From Clostridium sp. UBA699 (GTDB taxonomy: Bacteria; Bacillota; Clostridia; Clostridiales; Clostridiaceae), in contig DBML01000016.1 of assembly GCA_002298915.1 (NCBI GenBank), positions 62,001-126,000 on the forward strand: a stretch of 64,000 nt of DNA. Reading direction: 5' to 3'. Of the stretch, positions 40,255 to 49,368 are shown in pieces (position 1 is the stretch's first letter; each line of letters opens with the position of its first letter). A model generated the notes under the pieces. The model was not told the origin of the DNA and did no database searches. It worked only from the letters and a program-made list of their open reading frames with translations. Both the position numbers and the translations under genes were made by a program.

Positions 40255-40860
40255 CTAAGCCTCTTTTTCAAAGAATGTCTTTATTTCCTCTATGTTTTCG
40301 GATATGTCTGAGTAGTCAGAATCGCCGTTGGAGCTTTCCGTAAACTCGGCAGCCAGGGCTGTTCCGAACTCTTTTTCATCGACGCTGTAGCCTATGCTGT
40401 AGTGCTTTATGACTTCCTTCTCCATGTCATCGAAAACTTCCAGCTGGGATTTCATGAAGTTCCTGTATTTTGCCCTGAACTTGTTGAACTCCTGCCTTGT
40501 CCTTTCGAACTCAGCGTTTATCGCTATGACGTCGTTGTTAGCCTTGTCTATGATTTTCTTAGCTGTGTCGTTAGCGGTCCTAATGATGAGCTCGGACTCA
40601 GACTTAGAGTTGGCCCTTGCCTGCTCTGCCGCATCCTGCGCCATGACCAGCGTGTTCTGGATGGTAGTCTCCATCTTCTTGTAGTGCTCCAGCCTGTCGT
40701 CAACTGCTGCAAGTTTTTCCTTAAGAACGGAGTTTTCCTTGTAAAGTGCCTCATAATCCTCTGCGACCCTGTCCAGATACTCGTCAACTTCATCCTGGCA
40801 GTAGCCCCTCATTACCTTCTTGAAGTCCTTGTTTGTGATTTCCATTGAAGTTAGTCTCAT
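40255..40860 (-). CDS. divIVA: DivIVA-domain protein 2
   Basis: A 201-residue paralogue of the next gene in the transcript. The N-terminus MRLTSMEITNKDFKKVMRGY with DEVDEYLDRVAEDYEALY is classic DivIVA, followed by a coiled coil (about 30-150) and an acidic tail ending NIEEIKTFFEKEA. That end matches the two FF motifs of the other DivIVA. ATG 40858-40860 lies eight bases after AGGGG. It follows ylmH, the conserved Firmicute gene order sepF-yggT-ylmH-divIVA. Confidence 0.93.
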   Translation of the reverse strand: MRLTSMEITNKDFKKVMRGYCQDEVDEYLDRVAEDYEALYKENSVLKEKLAAVDDRLEHYKKMETTIQNTLVMAQDAAEQARANSKSESELIIRTANDTAKKIIDKANNDVIAINAEFERTRQEFNKFRAKYRNFMKSQLEVFDDMEKEVIKHYSIGYSVDEKEFGTALAAEFTESSNGDSDYSDISENIEEIKTFFEKEA

Positions 40861-40875
40861 CATGTACACCCCTAA

Positions 40876-41637
40876 TCAAATAAATTTTTTAAGCTCTATT
40901 TTCAATCTTCCGCTTCTTGTTGAACCTTCGATTTCATTAAATATAAACTTTCCATATCCCCTTATTACTATAAGGTCATTTTCTTTGATTTCCAAATCAC
41001 GTTTTGCAGCGGTTTCGTAGTTTACGAGGACTTTTCCGTGCCTTATCAGCTCGTCGGCTTTCGTCCTGGATATGCCGCATATAGCAGCTGTGACGCAGTC
41101 GATCCTCAGGGAGGCTGCAGCTGCCCTGACCGTCTCGAACTTGCGGCCAGGCTTCTCTGCGCTGTCCGGCTCTAGTACCTCCACACTGCATGGAGAGTTC
41201 CTTACCTTGGTAAGGTTCGCCTCCAGGTAGCCGCATACATCCTCGTGCACTGCTGCGTAGCATGCGCTGCCCTCCACCAGGAGGTCACCGAATTTTTCCC
41301 TCTTTATACCAAGTGACATAATGGCTCCAAGGTAATCCTTGTGCCCTATGTCACCGAATTTAGTGCTTGCAGTTATTTTCACGAGCATGACTGGGAAATC
41401 ATAAAATCCGCCATCTCTGCCCATGCCGATGACCCTTCTTTCGGCGTCGTCGAAAATGCCGCAGGTATTGAAGGTTATGTCGAAGCAGCCCTGCATGTTC
41501 AGCAAGGCCCCCCAGATGTTCGGCGGATAAAAATCGGTTGAATACACTGTCCTTCCGGTTTTCTCCGCAAGCGTAATCTTGTCGTACATGTTGGGAATAA
41601 GTCCGAATTTCTCCGTGAATGTCTTCTTGTCCATCAT
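40876..41637 (-). CDS. ylmH: YlmH, S4-domain RNA-binding protein
   Basis: A 253-residue protein with a central domain (GALLNMQGCFDITFNTCGIFDD; KFGDIGHKDYLGAIMSLGIKREKFGDLLV) and a C-terminal S4 domain (DCVTAAICGISRTKADELIRHGKVLVNYE). YlmH binds the large ribosomal subunit and has been linked to ribosome quality control beside RqcH, whose gene is also in this window though far away. The ATG overlaps the yggT stop as ATGA. Confidence 0.93.
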   Translation of the reverse strand: MMDKKTFTEKFGLIPNMYDKITLAEKTGRTVYSTDFYPPNIWGALLNMQGCFDITFNTCGIFDDAERRVIGMGRDGGFYDFPVMLVKITASTKFGDIGHKDYLGAIMSLGIKREKFGDLLVEGSACYAAVHEDVCGYLEANLTKVRNSPCSVEVLEPDSAEKPGRKFETVRAAAASLRIDCVTAAICGISRTKADELIRHGKVLVNYETAAKRDLEIKENDLIVIRGYGKFIFNEIEGSTRSGRLKIELKKFI

Positions 41638-41900
41638 AAAATTGTAAGGATTATCCTCTGGAGAATATCCACAATGATCAATGCTATGATGGGAGAAAAA
41701 TCAAGCATGAGATTCGGAGCTATCATTGACTGGAGCTTTCTGCCAGGGATCATGAACGGATCGGTGAATATGTGAAGCATATCCGTGAAGGCGTTCTTTT
41801 TTCCGGGCATCACCCAAGACAGGATGACCTCCAGCAGTATTGCGGCCGATATGAAGTTGAAAAACATGTTAACAGCCATTCTAATAGTTGCGATAGTCAT
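41634..41900 (-). CDS. YggT-family membrane protein
   Basis: An 88-residue protein with two hydrophobic hairpins (FFNFISAAILLEVILSWVM and SPIIALIIVDILQRIILTI) and the family motif around FTDPFMIPGRKL. The YggT/YlmG family has a conserved place next to sepF and ylmH and is thought to act in division or envelope assembly. It is coupled to ylmH and lies 14 bases after sepF. Confidence 0.92.
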   Translation of the reverse strand: MTIATIRMAVNMFFNFISAAILLEVILSWVMPGKKNAFTDMLHIFTDPFMIPGRKLQSMIAPNLMLDFSPIIALIIVDILQRIILTIL

Positions 41901-41914
41901 TTGTTCCTCCGAAA

Positions 41915-42367
41915 TTATTTATTCCAAGTGAAAAGTCCCTTTGTTGATAGCTCAGACTTGAGGTCGCTGCTCACTTCGACGTTTGAAGGCGATATAAGGA
42001 ATACTCCCTTGTCTATCTCCTCCAGCGTTCCTCCCAGGGCGTAGCTTGATCCCCCGAGGAAATCCAGCAGCCTCTGTGCTGTCCTCTGCTCAAGGGCTGT
42101 AGTGTTTACAACAACTATGTTCCTGTTCTTGACATCGTCGCAGATGTCTGCTGCTTCTTCGTAGTCGGTCGGCTTAACTATCTTGACCTTTGCCGATATT
42201 GTCGTATGTATGCTCACTACGTTTGGCTTCTTCCTGAAGTTTGAAACCTTCTGCTCAGCCTCCGCATTTCTTTCTTCTGCTATGTCCTGTTCTTCGAAAT
42301 CATCATCCTCGAAGTCGTCGTCCAAACCCAAAAATCCCATCATCTTGTTGATTACTTTTCCTGCCAT
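41915..42367 (-). CDS. sepF: cell division protein SepF
   Basis: A 150-residue protein that forms arcs on the membrane and tethers FtsZ. The short N-terminal amphipathic start (MAGKVINKMMGFLGL) is the membrane anchor. An acidic linker follows, and then the core KVKIVKPTDYEEAADICDDV, with VVVNTTALEQRTAQRLLDFLGGSSYAL and VFLISPSNVEV. No ftsA is in this window, so SepF may be the main anchor shown here. Confidence 0.95.
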   Translation of the reverse strand: MAGKVINKMMGFLGLDDDFEDDDFEEQDIAEERNAEAEQKVSNFRKKPNVVSIHTTISAKVKIVKPTDYEEAADICDDVKNRNIVVVNTTALEQRTAQRLLDFLGGSSYALGGTLEEIDKGVFLISPSNVEVSSDLKSELSTKGLFTWNK

Positions 42368-42379
42368 AATCGTTACCTC

Positions 42380-43042
42380 CTAAATGTTATAATTCCTTTT
42401 CCCGAATATGCCTTCGCCTATCCGGATCATATTTGAGCCCTCTGAAATTGCCGTTTTGTAATCTCCTGTCATGCCCATGGAAAGGTACTTCATCTCGATG
42501 TTTCTGTACTGTCTTTTCCCAAGGCTGTCCCAGATTCCCTTTACCTCCCTGAAGTACTTCTTCTGCTCGTCCACACCGCATATAGGCAGGACTGTCATAA
42601 GCCCCTTCACCTTCACGCGGCTGCATTTTTCGCATTGAGCGAGCATTTCCTCAAGTTCCTCCGGCAGGATTCCTGTTTTGTTTTCCTCCCTGCCTATGTT
42701 GATCTCTATGAGGACATTCGCATCAAGCCCTGCAGCCGAGTACTGCTTTTCAAGCTCAGCCAGCAGCCTTGTGCTGTCCAGGGAATGGATAAGGAATACC
42801 TTTCCAACGATGTGTTTTACCTTGTTTCTCTGAAGGTGTCCAATCAGGTGCCATCTGACCGATTCATCAAAATCGTCGTATTTTTTTGTCAGTTCCTGGA
42901 CCTTGTTTTCACCAAAATCCCTAAGTCCGGAAGCGTATGCCTCCTTCATCTCCTCCACAGTCCTTGTCTTGCTTACAGCGATGAGCTTCACATTCTCTGG
43001 AATGTCAGCAAGCAAGCGGCTGATGTTCTCCTTTATTGACAA
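42380..43042 (-). CDS. YggS/YlmE-family pyridoxal phosphate homeostasis protein
   Basis: A 220-residue PLP-binding protein of the alanine-racemase-like fold. PLP Lys is in VKLIAVSKTRTVEEM, and DFGENKVQEL, WHLIGHLQRNKVKHIV, LIEINIGREENKTG, KGLMTVLPI and LSMGMTGDYKTAI are the other signatures. It balances free PLP and its precursors. The start is TTG, with AAGGAG nine bases upstream. It belongs to the sepF group as ylmE does in Bacillus. Confidence 0.95.
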   Translation of the reverse strand: MSIKENISRLLADIPENVKLIAVSKTRTVEEMKEAYASGLRDFGENKVQELTKKYDDFDESVRWHLIGHLQRNKVKHIVGKVFLIHSLDSTRLLAELEKQYSAAGLDANVLIEINIGREENKTGILPEELEEMLAQCEKCSRVKVKGLMTVLPICGVDEQKKYFREVKGIWDSLGKRQYRNIEMKYLSMGMTGDYKTAISEGSNMIRIGEGIFGKRNYNI

Positions 43043-43123
43043 ATCTACCGTCTCCTTTTTGAAACCTTATAGTTACTATTCTTCATGCAGTGCGAAATTC
43101 CTTCAAAAATCAGGAAATAATTA

Positions 43124-43843
43124 TTATTCCTGCTCGCTCAGGTACTGCGAGCTCTCAGTTATGCCGACCGCCGGGATCTCCACCTTGCTGTTCTTGCTTA
43201 TGTTTACATTTAGCTTCCTGAGCATGAGGCTCTTAAGGTAGTTTTCATCAGACATCATGTAGTCGTACATGACCTGGCTGTTCCCGATCGCTTTAACCGT
43301 GAACGGCGCCGCTATCTTGGTTCCGTTGACTTCCAGAAACGGGCCGCTGCAGTATACCTCTGTGCTGCCTACTATCCTGAGGCCGTTGATAGAGATGGCC
43401 TCGGCCCCTCCGTTCTTGAGGTCGTTCAGCACCTGTATCATGTCGGTATTGTGCACTAGCTTGAACTGGTCCTCGAAGGTGTTAGTGAATAGGCTGCTGT
43501 CGGCATCGCTGAGCGTTATCACGACGCCCTCGCCTTCCACAGCAACCTTGCCAAGGATCACGTTGTTTTCTTCAAGCTCCTTGTTTATTTCCTTTTTGAC
43601 AGCTTGTCCGTCAGCGTTGTCCTGCTGGTACTTGGTCAGTTTTTCCATGTATTCATTGTATTGATTCCTCAATGCGCTTATTTCATTCTGAAGCCTCGTC
43701 TTGTAGGTATATGCATCCTGGTACTGCTCGGAGCTGAGATATGTGTAGCTGCTCCTGTTAGAGATGCTTATATTCATTGAAATTAACACGCCTATGATTA
43801 TGCATGCCGCAAATACAAAGATATTAGCTTCGTTGTTTCTCAT
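43124..43843 (-). CDS. DUF881-family protein (YlxW/YlxX type), copy 1
   Basis: A 239-residue membrane-anchored protein. One hydrophobic segment (IFVFAACIIIGVLISMNISI) is followed by a coiled coil (about 45-95) and the DUF881 core (GKVAVEGEGVVITLSDAD; VHNTDMIQVLNDLKNGGAEAISINGLRI). The family is found in Firmicute and actinobacterial division clusters, with unknown role. It pairs with a second DUF881 gene around a Sbp-type gene, the same order as ylxW-sbp-ylxX-like groups. Confidence 0.9.
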   Translation of the reverse strand: MRNNEANIFVFAACIIIGVLISMNISISNRSSYTYLSSEQYQDAYTYKTRLQNEISALRNQYNEYMEKLTKYQQDNADGQAVKKEINKELEENNVILGKVAVEGEGVVITLSDADSSLFTNTFEDQFKLVHNTDMIQVLNDLKNGGAEAISINGLRIVGSTEVYCSGPFLEVNGTKIAAPFTVKAIGNSQVMYDYMMSDENYLKSLMLRKLNVNISKNSKVEIPAVGITESSQYLSEQE

Positions 43844-43853
43844 CCATTACACC

Positions 43854-44195
43854 TCAACCGCGTGATTTGAGCTTTTCTATCAGCAGCCTTCTGATGATGG
43901 CGAAGTTGTCGAAAAGCCTTCCGCCGAAAACTATTACTGCCGCTAGGTAAATCGGAACCCCGAGCTTATCGCCAAGGTAAGCCAGTCCGGCTGCGAGCAG
44001 TGCGTTTCCGAAGAAGCCCGAAATGAATATGTCAGGTTGGAAATTCTTTGACAGGCTTGCCCTTATCGCGCCGAACACAGAGTCAAGACAGGCAAGTATA
44101 GCCACCGACATATATGGGGAAAATTGATCGGGAATGTTGACGTTGAATATTATCCCCAAAATTATCCCTATTATTAATCCCATAAGTCCAACCAT
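43854..44195 (-). CDS. Sbp/DUF1290 small basic membrane protein
   Basis: A 113-residue protein with three to four hydrophobic segments. The family stretches are PYMSVAILACLDSVFGAIRA, FQPDIFISGFFGNALLAA, LAYLGDKLGVPIYLAAVIVF and GGRLFDNFAIIRR. In Bacillus sbp lies between ylxX-type genes and ftsA in the same kind of cluster. The role is unknown. Confidence 0.9.
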   Translation of the reverse strand: MVGLMGLIIGIILGIIFNVNIPDQFSPYMSVAILACLDSVFGAIRASLSKNFQPDIFISGFFGNALLAAGLAYLGDKLGVPIYLAAVIVFGGRLFDNFAIIRRLLIEKLKSRG

Positions 44196-44222
44196 GAAAC
44201 TCTCTCCTTAACGTTAAAAAAA

Positions 44223-44936
44223 TTACTTCGAAACCGGTTTTGCGTACTGGAAATTGTACGTCTTAGTATATTTAGGTATTTTGATGTCATCCTGCTTTTC
44301 GAATTTCACGTCGCATATTCCTGTGAATTCAGAAAACACTTCGGGGAAGCTCAAGCTGCTGTAGAGCAGATCCTTGTTCCCTATGGCTTTTATCGTGATC
44401 TTCTGAGAGTAGGAAACCTTGTCGTTGTCGTTTATCAGGATGTAGTTGCCCGCATTCCTTATGCCTGTCATGCCGACTACCCTGATATCGTTTATGGAAA
44501 TGGCTTCTGCCCCTGCAAACCTCAGCTCGTTGATGAGGTAAACCAGATGCTTGTCTGTTATGTGGCCGCTTCCCGTGCCGAAAAGGTCCGATGTAGGGTC
44601 GAGGTATATGACGACACCCTGGCCGTGTACGTCGGAAGCTCCGGTCAGTATCCTTGATGTCTGGAGCTCCGCAAGCATCGCTTTCGAAGCGTCGCTTTCG
44701 CCTGCAGCGGCTTTCTCGTATTCATCCACCTTGCTCTGCAGCTCGCCGACCTTTGCCTCAAGCTCTGTTTTCTGTTTTTTGTACTGTTCTATCTCGATCG
44801 TCACGTCGGTGCTGGTTGTTGAACCCAGGCTGAACGAATTCTCCTGTTTGCTTAGCACCTTGAACTGGTATGCAAGCATGAAGCCTAAAATGGCGCATAC
44901 TACTGCTACGCTGATCTGAGCACGCATATTTTTCAA
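44223..44936 (-). CDS. DUF881-family protein (YlxW/YlxX type), copy 2
   Basis: A 237-residue protein with an N-terminal membrane segment (AQISVAVVCAILGFMLAYQF), a coiled coil (about 48-80) and the DUF881 core (ASDVHGQGVVIYLDPTSD; LVYLINELRFAGAEAISINDIRVV). The TTG at 44934-44936 has AGGAGG eight bases upstream; an ATG three codons later has a weaker site. It lies 12 bases after ftsQ. Confidence 0.9.
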   Translation of the reverse strand: MKNMRAQISVAVVCAILGFMLAYQFKVLSKQENSFSLGSTTSTDVTIEIEQYKKQKTELEAKVGELQSKVDEYEKAAAGESDASKAMLAELQTSRILTGASDVHGQGVVIYLDPTSDLFGTGSGHITDKHLVYLINELRFAGAEAISINDIRVVGMTGIRNAGNYILINDNDKVSYSQKITIKAIGNKDLLYSSLSFPEVFSEFTGICDVKFEKQDDIKIPKYTKTYNFQYAKPVSK

Positions 44937-44948
44937 TCCTATTTCCTC

Positions 44949-45725
44949 CTACTTCTCTATAAAAAACACGGGGTTGCCGTCGAAGCTGACATCTATATAC
45001 CCTTTTGCATTCTTGAGCTCGTCCCTCTGAAGTATGTTTGCTGCAGTATTGAGTTTCTTTTCGAAATTCTCCACTGTCCCTATCTTTATGCACATCTCTC
45101 CCGAATATATCTTGATTGCGCTTGGGTCCGTCAGGTCTACGGATGTAAGGCCTGCCAGGAATTTCTTGGCTTCGGTCATGCTCGAAAGCGTCTTGACCAG
45201 CTCTATCTGCCTTTGGTCGGAACCGGTAATGACCTTGCCGACCTGCGACTTCTTCATGTCGAAACCGTCGAGCTTTATGAGCTTCATCTTGCTTACGTCG
45301 GCCTTAACCTCAAGAAGTATGCCGTCTTTGTCTATGACCGCGAACTTTCCGTCCTTTGCCGCGTAGTAGGTGGCCTCCCGTTCTGTAACGTTTATGACAA
45401 TGCTCGAGGGAAGCTTCCTGTAAACCTTAACGCTGGCGAAGTAAGGGTTGACCATTATCTTTTCGCCCGCCTTGGAGGTGCTGATGTAGAAGATGTTGTT
45501 CCCCGCCTGCAGCCCTGAAAGCTGTATGACCGCCCTAGCATCGGTGTTCTTGTTGTTCTGAACAGTGATGCTCGTTATTTTGAAGCCGGGGTACAGCATG
45601 CAGAAATTATACAGGGCCACGGCAAGCACGGCAACGATTACCGCCAGCTTCCGCACGAAAATCTTCCTTCTTCTTTTCAGAATAAGTGTATTGTCTATTT
45701 TGTCTACTTTTTTGATCATATACAC
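44949..45725 (-). CDS. ftsQ: cell division protein FtsQ/DivIB
   Basis: A 258-residue single-pass protein. A basic cytosolic start (LKRRRKIFVRK) leads to one membrane helix (LAVIVAVLAVALYNFCML). A POTRA domain (GFKITSITVQNNKNTDARAVIQLSGL) and the FtsQ core (VKVYRKLPSSIVINVTEREATYYAAKDGKFAVIDKDG) follow. With FtsL and FtsB/DivIC it regulates septal wall synthesis. GTG 45723-45725 is preceded by GAGGAG. An extended -10 promoter lies in the gap with ftsW. Confidence 0.92.
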   Translation of the reverse strand: MYMIKKVDKIDNTLILKRRRKIFVRKLAVIVAVLAVALYNFCMLYPGFKITSITVQNNKNTDARAVIQLSGLQAGNNIFYISTSKAGEKIMVNPYFASVKVYRKLPSSIVINVTEREATYYAAKDGKFAVIDKDGILLEVKADVSKMKLIKLDGFDMKKSQVGKVITGSDQRQIELVKTLSSMTEAKKFLAGLTSVDLTDPSAIKIYSGEMCIKIGTVENFEKKLNTAANILQRDELKNAKGYIDVSFDGNPVFFIEK

Positions 45726-45759
45726 TTTAGCTCCTCGCCTTGAATTCTAAAACAAATAC

Positions 45760-45768
45760 ATTATAACA
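45760..45768 (-). promoter_or_regulatory. possible internal promoter before ftsQ
   Basis: The minus strand reads TGTTATAAT, a perfect -10 with TGn extension, in the 87-base gap between ftsW and ftsQ, the widest gap but one inside the cluster. No clear -35. Confidence 0.4.
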
Positions 45769-45812
45769 CTTGAATATGAATAATTCATTAACTATAGGCA
45801 ATCAAAATGAAA

Positions 45813-46991
45813 TTAGCTATCCTCATTTCCCTCTTTTTCAGCAGGCTCAGGCGCATGCCTTGAGATATTCAGAAGCACCCCGGCCGCTATTAGGTTGAAT
45901 GTGAGTGAGGAACCTCCGTAGCTTATGAAGGGAAGAGGCACGCCCGTTACAGGCATGGAGCCTGTTACAACCGCCATGTTGATGATCGCCTGGATTCCGA
46001 TTACGGAAGTTATGCCCACAGCCATAAGCCTTCCAAACCGGTCCTTTGCCCTGGAGGCTGCGGTGAGGCCTCTCTGTATCAATATTACGAAAAGGAGGAC
46101 TATTAACGCGCAGCCTATGAGGCCGAGCTCTTCCCCAATTATTGCGAATATGAAATCCGTGTGGGGCTCAGGTATGTAGAAGGCTTTCTGCCTTGATTGT
46201 CCGAAGCCTTCGCCGAATATGCCGCCGGAGCCAAGCGCCAGCAGCGACTGGACTAGCTGGAAACCCTCCTTCTGAGCATCCTTCCATGGATCGATGAAGT
46301 TCATGAGCCTTTTCAGCCTGTAGGGCTCGAACAATATGAACGCGATTCCGACAGGGACAACGCAGCTTAGAACCCCTGCGAGATGTGGCAGCCTGGCGCC
46401 CGCCACGTAAAGGATTATTATCGTGACTCCCATTATGACAGCTGCTATGCTGAGATTCTTTTCTGCAAGCACCATAGCTGCGTAAAAGCCGCTCACTAGA
46501 AGGTAAGGCAAAATTCCGTAGACCAGGGACTTGACCTTCTCGCCCTTCTTGTCAAGGCTTGCCGCCAGGTACAGTACGACAGTGTACTTGGCTATCTCAG
46601 AAGGCTGGATCGAAGCGAAGCCAAGCTGTATCCAGCGCCTCGCGCCGTTGATCGGCGGGAATGCAAAAACCAAGCAAAGGAGCGGAACCGTGACGACCAT
46701 GAGCCATTTGGTGTATCTCTTGAGCTTGTGGTAGTCCGTCTTCATCGCGACAAGCATGCAGGAAAGCCCTATGATTGCCCAAAGCCCCTGCTTCTTGAAG
46801 TACAGCATGCCGTTGTTGGCTGAACTGTTGGAGGAGTTGTATGAGCTTGCGCTGAACACCATGACCACGCCTATGCAAACGAGCAGCAGTACTGTGGCAA
46901 ACAGTATGAAATCTACAGGCTCTGATTTTTTCAGCCTCAGCTTTTTCATCCTAGGCTTTTTGTGCCGCGGATTTTTTCCAGGTCTCTTCAT
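45813..46991 (-). CDS. ftsW: SEDS peptidoglycan glycosyltransferase FtsW
   Basis: A 392-residue polytopic protein of about ten membrane segments that polymerises septal lipid II with its partner class B PBP. Signature stretches are VMVFSASSY, INGARRWIQLGFASIQPSEIAK, the region around FIDPWKDAQKEGFQLVQSLLALGSGGIFGEGFG, YIPEPHTDFIFAIIGEELGLIG and TGVPLPFISYGGSS. A very basic N-terminus (RPGKNPRHKKPRMKK) faces the cytosol. It follows mraY by 31 bases. Confidence 0.95.
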   Translation of the reverse strand: MKRPGKNPRHKKPRMKKLRLKKSEPVDFILFATVLLLVCIGVVMVFSASSYNSSNSSANNGMLYFKKQGLWAIIGLSCMLVAMKTDYHKLKRYTKWLMVVTVPLLCLVFAFPPINGARRWIQLGFASIQPSEIAKYTVVLYLAASLDKKGEKVKSLVYGILPYLLVSGFYAAMVLAEKNLSIAAVIMGVTIIILYVAGARLPHLAGVLSCVVPVGIAFILFEPYRLKRLMNFIDPWKDAQKEGFQLVQSLLALGSGGIFGEGFGQSRQKAFYIPEPHTDFIFAIIGEELGLIGCALIVLLFVILIQRGLTAASRAKDRFGRLMAVGITSVIGIQAIINMAVVTGSMPVTGVPLPFISYGGSSLTFNLIAAGVLLNISRHAPEPAEKEGNEDS

Positions 46992-47022
46992 AACACGGTC
47001 CTCCTTAGAAATATCTTTTTGC

Positions 47023-47976
47023 TTATACAGCCAGCAGCGCTATGAGGCACAGGACAACTGTGGCTATGCTGAACATGGAAACCACCTTTGTTTCATGCCA
47101 GCCGCTGAGCTCGAAGTGGTGGTGTATAGGAGCCATTTTGAATATCCTCTTCTTGGTTAGCTTAAAGGAAGAAACCTGCAGCACTACCGAAAGCGCTTCG
47201 AGCACGTAGATTGCGCCCACCAGCAGTATTATAAGCGGCAGCTTCAGAATCATGGCTGCTGCCGCAACAGCTCCGCCCAGCGCAAGCGATCCGGTGTCGC
47301 CCATGAAAACCTGGGCGGGGAAGGCGTTGAACTTGAGGAAGCCCAGCAGCGATCCGGCCACAGCCCCGCAGAAGATAGCGAGCGTGTAGTGACCCATCAT
47401 CAGGCTTACCACCGTGAAGAAAGCCATGACAACCAGCGTTACGGTGGAAGCCAGGCCATCCAGCCCGTCGGTGAGGTTTACTGCGTTTGTCACCGATACA
47501 AAGTAGAATATTATGAACGGTATAAACATGATTCCCAAATCAAAGGATGCCCCTGCAAAAGGTATTATCACAGAGGTTCCTATCTCCGGGTTGTTTGCCG
47601 CATAGTATCCGAATATCCCTGAAACGGCAAGCAGCAGGACCATCTTCTGGTAAGCCCTGAGGCCGAGGTTCTTTTTCCTGATTATCTTTAGCGAGTCGTC
47701 CATGGCCCCTATCACCCCGAAGGCTACGAGGGCATAGAGAGCTATCATCGCCTCGTCTCCCGGGTTCCTGACGGCAGCAGCCGTAACCAGGAGCGTCGAT
47801 ACTATGAAAATCACGCCTCCCATCGTAGGTGTCCCTGCTTTTTTCAGGTGGCTCTGCGGCCCTTCCTCCCTTATGCTCTGCCCGAATTTGAATTTGCGCA
47901 GCAGAGGTATGAACACAGGCCCTGCCAGCAAGGCGACCAAAAATGCCGCCAATGTAGAGATTATAATATTATCCAT
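47023..47976 (-). CDS. mraY: phospho-N-acetylmuramoyl-pentapeptide transferase
   Basis: A 317-residue membrane enzyme that makes lipid I from UDP-MurNAc-pentapeptide and undecaprenyl phosphate. It has ten hydrophobic segments. The conserved parts are SHLKKAGTPTMGG, the catalytic GAMDDSLKI, VTNAVNLTDGLDGLA, FNAFPAQVFMGDTGSLALGG and the HHHFE-type PIHHHFELSGWHETKVV. It lies between murF and ftsW. Confidence 0.97.
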   Translation of the reverse strand: MDNIIISTLAAFLVALLAGPVFIPLLRKFKFGQSIREEGPQSHLKKAGTPTMGGVIFIVSTLLVTAAAVRNPGDEAMIALYALVAFGVIGAMDDSLKIIRKKNLGLRAYQKMVLLLAVSGIFGYYAANNPEIGTSVIIPFAGASFDLGIMFIPFIIFYFVSVTNAVNLTDGLDGLASTVTLVVMAFFTVVSLMMGHYTLAIFCGAVAGSLLGFLKFNAFPAQVFMGDTGSLALGGAVAAAAMILKLPLIILLVGAIYVLEALSVVLQVSSFKLTKKRIFKMAPIHHHFELSGWHETKVVSMFSIATVVLCLIALLAV

Positions 47977-47994
47977 CTGTTTCCAGATTCCTCC

Positions 47995-49368
47995 TTAAAT
48001 ATGATTAGCTTGCTTGAGCTTTTCAACGATGTTCTCGAACTTCATGGATCTTGATGCCTTAACAAGCACTGCATCGCCTTTGCCCAGCCTGCCTGCAGCG
48101 AACTCCGTTGCTTCTTCGTAGTCGCTGAAAGGGAAGCAGTCGTCACCGAAGCCCGCCTTGAAGGCAGCTCCGTACTGCCCCAGGGTTATCAGCAGGTCTA
48201 TGCCGCTTTCTTTGGCATACTTCCCGACAAGTCTGTGCGCTTCCTCAGCGGACTCGCCCAGCTCGCCCATGGTTCCGAGTATAGCCATGCGCCTTCTGCT
48301 TTCAAGGTTTTTAAGCACGTCTAGCCCTGCTTTCATCGAATCCGGGTTTGCATTGTAGCAGTCATTTATGATGGTGAATTTCTCTCCCCTTATTATTTCC
48401 AGCCTCATCGCTGTCTTCTGGAGGTTGCCGAAGCCAGAGGCTATCTCGTCCATGCTCAGGCCGAGAAGCCTTGCGCATGCTATGGCCAGGAGTGCGTTGT
48501 TTACTGTGTGCTTTCCCGGCACGTCTATCCTCATCCTTACCGGTGACACCTCTCCTCCCTCGGAGACGCTGAAGCTTACATGCTCGTCTCCCAGCTCGAT
48601 ATCGCTGGCCGAATAGTCCGCAGACGCAAGCGCGCTCGTTCTTATCACCCTGTATGGTTTTGAGCCCAGGTCCTGCAGCAGGTCGCTGTCGGCATTGACT
48701 ATCAGTGTGTTGCCGCTATCGAAGAAGTCCGTTATCTCAAGCTTTGCCCTTAGTATGTTCTCCCTCGTCTTCAGGTTGCCAATGTGGGTTATGCCTACGT
48801 TCGTTATGAGCGCAATGTCAGGACGGGCTGCTTCCGCCATCCTGTGTATCTCCTGAAGGTTGTTCATCCCCATCTCCAGGACGGCTACGTCTATGCTGCT
48901 GTCCAGGGAGAATATCATAAGCGGCAGACCCACTTCGTTGTTGAAGTTGCCCTTTGTCTTGAACACCTTGAACCTGCTTCCAAGTGCGGCAGCTGCAAGA
49001 TCCTTTGTTGAGGTCTTGCCTGTGGAGCCCGTTATACCTACTATCTTTGTGCCCAGTTTTTTTCTGTAATACCCCGCGAGGTCCAACAGCGCTTTCCTGG
49101 TGTCTTCGACCTTTATTACCCCTGCCGTTCTGACGCCGCTTATGTCCCCGATCACCTCGTCGACAATGCATAGCGATGCGCCTGATTCCACGGCCTGCAG
49201 CATGAACCTGTTACCGTTGAAGTTTTCGCCTTTGAGGGCGATGAACACGTCTCCTGGCGCTATCTTCCTCGTGTCGGTGTTTACCGAGCAGTAAGAGGAC
49301 GCAGGTCCTTCAATTATTATCTCTCCGTGAACGGCTTCCTTTATTTCCTTTAACGTCAAGACCTCCAC
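47995..49368 (-). CDS. murF: UDP-N-acetylmuramoyl-tripeptide--D-alanyl-D-alanine ligase
   Basis: A 457-residue Mur ligase that adds D-Ala-D-Ala. The N-terminal domain has NTDTRKIAPGDVFIALKGEN, the ATP site is VGITGSTGKTSTKD, and FKTKGNFNNEVGLPL, AVLEMGMN, NVGITHIGNL and NDCYNANPDSM are typical of MurF. The start GTG shares its G with the murE stop (TAGTG), and GAGGGTGG lies upstream within murE, so the two are coupled. Confidence 0.96.
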   Translation of the reverse strand: MEVLTLKEIKEAVHGEIIIEGPASSYCSVNTDTRKIAPGDVFIALKGENFNGNRFMLQAVESGASLCIVDEVIGDISGVRTAGVIKVEDTRKALLDLAGYYRKKLGTKIVGITGSTGKTSTKDLAAAALGSRFKVFKTKGNFNNEVGLPLMIFSLDSSIDVAVLEMGMNNLQEIHRMAEAARPDIALITNVGITHIGNLKTRENILRAKLEITDFFDSGNTLIVNADSDLLQDLGSKPYRVIRTSALASADYSASDIELGDEHVSFSVSEGGEVSPVRMRIDVPGKHTVNNALLAIACARLLGLSMDEIASGFGNLQKTAMRLEIIRGEKFTIINDCYNANPDSMKAGLDVLKNLESRRRMAILGTMGELGESAEEAHRLVGKYAKESGIDLLITLGQYGAAFKAGFGDDCFPFSDYEEATEFAAGRLGKGDAVLVKASRSMKFENIVEKLKQANHI

